Shown one piece after another: positions 62,992 through 64,000 of a stretch of 64,000 bases of DNA (position 1 is its first letter; every line of letters starts with the position of its first letter). Made by a program: the position numbers and the translations under genes. The stretch is taken from positions 3,038,001 through 3,102,000 of the forward strand of contig NC_006513.1 in the NCBI RefSeq assembly GCF_000025965.1, written 5' to 3'. The DNA is from Aromatoleum aromaticum EbN1. Its GTDB lineage: Bacteria; Pseudomonadota; Gammaproteobacteria; Burkholderiales; Rhodocyclaceae. The notes under the pieces are model-generated. The model ran no database searches. It was not told the origin of the DNA and saw only the letters and a list, made by a program, of their open reading frames with translations.

Positions 62992-64000
62992 ATGTTGAAC
63001 CGTCTCTCACTCGAAGGCGTCGGCCCTGCACAGCAGCTGACCATCGACTTCAAGCCCCGTCTGAACTTTCTGACCGGAGACAACGGCTTGGGCAAGAGCT
63101 TTGTGCTCGACATTGCCTGGTGGGCACTGACGCGTACCTGGGCCCGCGGCGTGATGGCAGCCCCTCGGCAAGATGCCGGCGAGTCCAGCGTTGGCTACAG
63201 CTACACGGGCAGCACGGGCGACTACGCGGGCAAGCGCCTGTTTGACCATGAAGCCCAGCAGTGGTCGATCAACCAGGGACGACAACCCATCCCCGGTGTG
63301 GTGATCTATGCCGGCGTCGATGGCAGCTTCTCGGTATGGGACCCTGCCCGCAATTACTGGAAAGGCGACAAAGGTGAAGCAGCAGCGTCGAATCGCCCTC
63401 GCAGCTTCGACTTCACCCCTGACGAGGTTTGGAACGGCCTGCTGGCAAGCGATGGCAAGACTCAGCTGTGCAACGGGCTGCTGCATGACTGGGTGCTGTG
63501 GCAAGAGGCCTCCAAACCTGCTTTTGACGACCTGGTGAAGGTACTCGATGCCTTGTCACCATCGGGCGTCGAGAAAATTCGACCGGGTACCCCGATGCGC
63601 GTGGGCGACAGCGTGAAGGATCTGCCTTCGCTGCGTATGCCCTACGGTCAGGACGTACCCTTGATTCACGCCTCGGCCGGCATGCGCCGAATCGCCGCGC
63701 TGGCGTATCTGCTGGTGTGGACCTGGCGTGAGCACCAACTGGCCTGCGAGCGTTTTCGCGTCAATCCGGCACGTGAAGTCATCTTCCTGATCGACGAGAT
63801 CGAGTGCCACCTGCACCCGCAGTGGCAGCGGCGTATCGTCCCCGCCTTGTTGAGCGTGATGGATGCGCTGACAGGCACGCGCGACGTGCCCGTGCAGTTG
63901 CTGGCGGCCACGCATTCACCCCTGGTGCTGGCATCGGTCGAGCCCGACTTCGACCCTGAAAACGACTGCATCTGGGACTTCGACCTCGTCGATGGCGAAG
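62992..64000 (+). CDS. AAA-family ATPase in the BREX island (3' end outside window)
   Basis: Open to the right edge, at least 336 residues. Walker A is GDNGLGKSFVLD near residue 30. An ABC/SMC-like region contains SAGMRRIAALAYLLVW. Walker B is EVIFLIDEIECHLHPQWQ (near 270), with the ATHSPLVL His-switch after it. This matches the AAA_21/OLD-like group of defence ATPases. It follows pglX by 60 bases and would separate it from pglZ, if that gene lies beyond the window. Probable accessory effector; the partner nuclease, if any, is not visible. Confidence 0.85.
   Translation, partial: MLNRLSLEGVGPAQQLTIDFKPRLNFLTGDNGLGKSFVLDIAWWALTRTWARGVMAAPRQDAGESSVGYSYTGSTGDYAGKRLFDHEAQQWSINQGRQPIPGVVIYAGVDGSFSVWDPARNYWKGDKGEAAASNRPRSFDFTPDEVWNGLLASDGKTQLCNGLLHDWVLWQEASKPAFDDLVKVLDALSPSGVEKIRPGTPMRVGDSVKDLPSLRMPYGQDVPLIHASAGMRRIAALAYLLVWTWREHQLACERFRVNPAREVIFLIDEIECHLHPQWQRRIVPALLSVMDALTGTRDVPVQLLAATHSPLVLASVEPDFDPENDCIWDFDLVDGE

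Overview
The window reads as a chromosomal segment of a GC-rich, facultatively anaerobic betaproteobacterium, most like the Azoarcus/Aromatoleum/Thauera group of Rhodocyclales. The basis is gene content: a complete cbb3 oxidase locus, FNR and Dnr-type regulators, HemN, NnrS, PHA genes, quinohemoprotein amine dehydrogenase and dense coding. The assignment is inference; no rRNA or tRNA gene was seen.

Region 1 (1-17.3 kb) is a low-oxygen and NO-stress block. It holds ccoI (cut by the window edge), ccoS, ccoNOQP, ccoG, ccoH, a small membrane ORF, a universal stress protein, an MBL/beta-CASP hydrolase, PHA synthase, a Dnr-type regulator, nnrS, sirB, a hemerythrin, fnr and hemN. Five FNR-type boxes (TTGAY-N4-RTCAA) lie between these genes. 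One sits in front of a probable small RNA of about 107 nt between ccoS and ccoN. Another is an orphan between two convergent genes.

Region 2 (17.4-22.6 kb) carries copper handling (a SafE-like membrane protein, copA, copZ) and a TonB-type protein read leftward from a clear cobalamin riboswitch. Abutting the riboswitch is a truncated GH13 remnant.

Region 3 (22.6-30.6 kb) is an AraC-type regulator diverging from a DUF1329-DUF1302-RND-Ycf48-like envelope cluster, with a TerB-like ORF next.

Region 4 (31.2-40.2 kb) is the quinohemoprotein amine dehydrogenase operon, qhpA-D-C-B-F-E. It is followed, with translational coupling, by two U32-family proteins resembling the UbiU/UbiV pair. The usual O2-dependent monooxygenase QhpG is not in the window. 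The likely reading is that the U32 pair performs an O2-independent hydroxylation in CTQ cofactor biogenesis. This is the best candidate here for an undescribed system.

Region 5 (40.2-52.2 kb) is mostly housekeeping: an FtsH-like protease, a DUF3365 haem protein, a CobD/CbiB-like protein, a beta-ketothiolase, rsgA, an M48 protease, orn, pgi, a GT39 glycosyltransferase and rpmE.

Region 6 (52.3 kb to the end) is a type 1 BREX phage-defence island: WYL regulator (BrxR), brxA, brxB, brxC, pglX, then an AAA ATPase cut by the right edge. A PIN-type toxin-antitoxin pair lies on the opposite strand between brxC and pglX. pglX contains a 423-bp mobile element with heptamer-repeat inverted ends that encodes a four-helix-bundle protein in another frame; because 423 = 3 x 141, pglX stays open.
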